Source of the DNA: JBOHBN01 sp050698355
Lineage (GTDB): Bacteria > Actinomycetota > Actinomycetes > Streptosporangiales > WHST01
DNA: 60,651 bases
Direction: 5' to 3'
NCBI GenBank assembly: GCA_050698355.1
Contig: JBOHBN010000146.1
Span: 1 to 60,651 of the forward strand
Both the position numbers and the translations under genes were made by a program. Below, piece by piece: positions 58,888 to 60,651 of this stretch; position 1 is the stretch's first letter, and each line of letters begins with the position of its first letter. A model generated the notes under the pieces. The model made no database searches. It had not been told where the DNA came from and saw only the letters and a list, made by a program, of their open reading frames with translations.

Positions 58888-60516
58888 GTGAGTACGTCCG
58901 CAGATCCGGGGGAGGATCTGACCGAGCGTCTCGACGCGCTCGCCCATGCCGTCGAGCTGGGTGAGCGCAGGTTGCCGGATGCCGTGCTCGCCGATGGGCG
59001 CGACGTGGTGGAGCGCGCCAGGCGGCGGCTGGCGGTGTCGACCAGCCACACGGTCGTCGCGCTGGCGGGCGCGACGGGCAGCGGCAAGTCGTCGCTGTTC
59101 AACGCGCTGTCCGGGCTCGAGGTGTCCGCGGTCGGCCCGCGACGGCCGACCACCAGCGCGGTGCACGCGTGCGTCTGGGGCGCCGACGACGCCCAGGAGC
59201 TGCTGGACTGGCTCGACGTCCCCGGTCGGTTCCGCCTCAGCCGGGCGACCGTGCTCGACGATGCGGGTCCGACCGCGCTGGACGGTCTCGTGCTGCTTGA
59301 CCTGCCGGACCAGGACTCGACCGAGGCCGGACACCGGCTGGAGACCGACCGCCTGGTCGAGCGGGTCGACCGCCTGGTGTGGGTCGTCGACCCGCAGAAG
59401 TACGCCGACCGGGTGATGCACGAGGACTACCTGCGGCAGACCGCCTCCGGCATCGTCGTGGTCGCGTTGAACCAGACCGACCGGCTGACGCCGGAAGAGG
59501 TCGCGGCCTGTGAGTCGGACCTGCGCCGCCTGCTCGCCGAGGACGGCCTCGGCGAGGCACGCGTGGTCACCACGTCGGCGGTCACGCCGTCCGGGGCGGA
59601 CTCCCTCCGCCGCGTGCTCGAGGAGACCGTACGAGACGACCACGGCGCCGCGGGCCGGATCTCGGCCGAGGTCCGGTCGGCCTGCGAACGTCTCGGTGCG
59701 TACTGCGGGCCGCGGGAGACGCGTGCGATCGACTCGGGGCTGCGCGACGAGCTGGTCGACCCGGTTGCCGCCGCGGCCGGCATCCCCGCCCTTGTGACGA
59801 GTCTGGCGAAGGCGACGCGGCGGCGGGGCATGCGATGCACCGAGTGGCCGCCGCTCGTGCTCGCCAAGGGGCGCGACGGTGTGGCGGCCAGCAGGCTCCA
59901 GCTCGACGACGAGATCGGCCGGTGGGTGTACGAACCCGAGCTCACGCCGGCTCCCGTCCAGCGTGCCCCCGTCGACCAGGCCGTGCGGCGGATGGCGGTG
60001 TCGGCGGCGGACGGCCTGCCCGCGCCGTGGCCGGCGGTCATCGCTCGGCGTGCCGCCGCGGACAGCGAGGAGTTCGCCGCGGCGCTCGACCAGAGTCTCG
60101 GGGAAGGCCGGGTCGATCCGGTGTCCGTACCGCCGTGGTGGCGGCTGGTGCAGGTCGTCCAGTGGCTGCTGCTCGTGGTCGCGGGTCTGGCGGTGCTGTG
60201 GCTCATCGCGGTGTTGCTCGGCGGACTTGCTGGGTGGCAGCTGCCCGGCGGGTTCGACGGGTACGTCCTGCCTGCGAGCGTTGCCGTCGGTGCGCTGGTG
60301 GCAGGACCGGTACTCGCCGCGTTGATGGTGCCGTGCGTGCGCGCCACGGCACGCCATCGCGCCGGGGCGGTGCAAGCCAGGCTGCGCGACGAGATCGCCC
60401 ACCTGGGCAGGCGCCGTGTGCTTGACCGGATCGACGGCGAGCTCGACACGTACGCGGAGTTCTGCCGTGAGCTTGCCCTCGCCCGCGGCCCGGACACCGC
60501 GTCGGCGCGCCCCTGA
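58888..60516 (+). CDS. Dynamin-like/YfjP-type GTPase with C-terminal membrane helices
   Basis: The 542-residue GTPase has G1 GATGSGKSS (61-69), a G2 region TTSAVHACVWG, G3 LLDLPDQDS and G4 NQTD (VVVALNQTDRLT). Two membrane helices follow near residues 425-480 (VVQWLLLVVAGLAVLWLIAVLL and a second one), so it is membrane-bound. GTG 58888 after GGGAAGG. It lies 79 nt behind the related GTPase. Conserved tandem pairs like this occur in actinobacteria; the cellular role is unsettled. Confidence 0.85.
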   Translation: MSTSADPGEDLTERLDALAHAVELGERRLPDAVLADGRDVVERARRRLAVSTSHTVVALAGATGSGKSSLFNALSGLEVSAVGPRRPTTSAVHACVWGADDAQELLDWLDVPGRFRLSRATVLDDAGPTALDGLVLLDLPDQDSTEAGHRLETDRLVERVDRLVWVVDPQKYADRVMHEDYLRQTASGIVVVALNQTDRLTPEEVAACESDLRRLLAEDGLGEARVVTTSAVTPSGADSLRRVLEETVRDDHGAAGRISAEVRSACERLGAYCGPRETRAIDSGLRDELVDPVAAAAGIPALVTSLAKATRRRGMRCTEWPPLVLAKGRDGVAASRLQLDDEIGRWVYEPELTPAPVQRAPVDQAVRRMAVSAADGLPAPWPAVIARRAAADSEEFAAALDQSLGEGRVDPVSVPPWWRLVQVVQWLLLVVAGLAVLWLIAVLLGGLAGWQLPGGFDGYVLPASVAVGALVAGPVLAALMVPCVRATARHRAGAVQARLRDEIAHLGRRRVLDRIDGELDTYAEFCRELALARGPDTASARP

Positions 60517-60615
60517 TACCCGCGCGTTACGCGTCTGAGTTCGTGAACCAGTGCCGGGTTGAAATACCCAGCCACCAGAAGGGCAGCAAGATCGTCTTCT
60601 GGGAGGCTGTTGATC

Positions 60616-60651
60616 ATGACCGATGCAGGACAGGCCCGCAAGCCACGCAAG
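60616..60651 (+). CDS. Start of an unidentified gene, cut by the window end
   Basis: An ATG at 60616 preceded by GGGAGGC opens a frame of 12 codons (MTDAGQARKPRK) to the end of the window. The piece is too short to identify. It lies 99 bp behind the second GTPase on the same strand. Confidence 0.4.
   Translation, partial: MTDAGQARKPRK

Noticed and set aside
58534..60402. Minus-strand open frame of 622 codons opposite the second GTPase
   Set aside because: No domain recognisable; the sense strand has complete G1-G4 motifs.

Overview
The DNA is very GC-rich with strong G/C preference at third codon positions, many GTG starts, 4-nt ATGA/GTGA gene overlaps and actinobacterial gene families (PadR, BlaI/M56, DUF2510, DUF3618, group 1h hydrogenase, F420-type LLM oxidoreductase, ATP-dependent DNA ligase). 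It is a chromosomal segment of a high-GC actinobacterium, probably a soil or filamentous aerobe. I cannot name the genus. No phage, insertion sequence, CRISPR array or replication origin is visible.

Layout. 1-1369: end of a peptide ABC-transporter operon (two ATPases). 1374-6592, minus strand: lysine catabolism (lysine 6-aminotransferase, aldehyde dehydrogenase) plus a one-chain alpha+beta 2-oxoacid dehydrogenase E1. 7280-15697: a complete dipeptide/oligopeptide ABC operon (binding lipoprotein, two permeases, two ATPases) with two M20 peptidases inside it. 15785-19919: an ACT-ASCH fusion protein coupled to a GNAT-like protein, tRNA-Leu, an S9 peptidase and a Bcp peroxiredoxin. 20050-23831: a zinc dehydrogenase, DUF3618 protein, lone GroES-like protein and acyl-CoA ligase. 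23904-28526: a double-length Lrp regulator divergent from an operon of SDR, 49-aa membrane protein, sodium:solute symporter and M19 dipeptidase. 28758-35140: a group 1h-type [NiFe] hydrogenase operon with several small or uncharacterised proteins and HypC. 35247-40482: a Gln/Met-tailed membrane-anchored protein, PadR, a MetE-C-like protein, an MFS transporter and a dihydroxyphthalate decarboxylase-like protein.

40657-48453 is the most striking region: a BlaI/M56 sensor-repressor pair, divergent from a run of a DMT transporter joined to an MGDG-synthase-like glycosyltransferase, a polysaccharide deacetylase, an SqdX-like glycosyltransferase fused to a GtrA membrane domain, and UDP-sulfoquinovose synthase (SqdB). 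This reads as a glycolipid/sulfolipid (SQDG) locus. Two near-identical palindromes of BlaI-operator type sit between the repressor and the cluster, the second ending just before the first start codon.

48711-60651 is mostly housekeeping: tRNA-Lys, tRNA-His and tRNA-Arg, SRPBCC protein, oligoribonuclease, DUF2510 membrane protein, SppA, a sigma-70 factor, an LLM oxidoreductase, ATP-dependent DNA ligase and two tandem dynamin-like GTPases.

Three copies of a roughly 52-58 bp palindrome (arms starting GTGATCATGAA) lie just past gene ends at 21583, 23856 and 28587, and unrelated long hairpins lie at 3615, 15709 and 54311. These probably act as terminators or are dispersed palindromic repeats.
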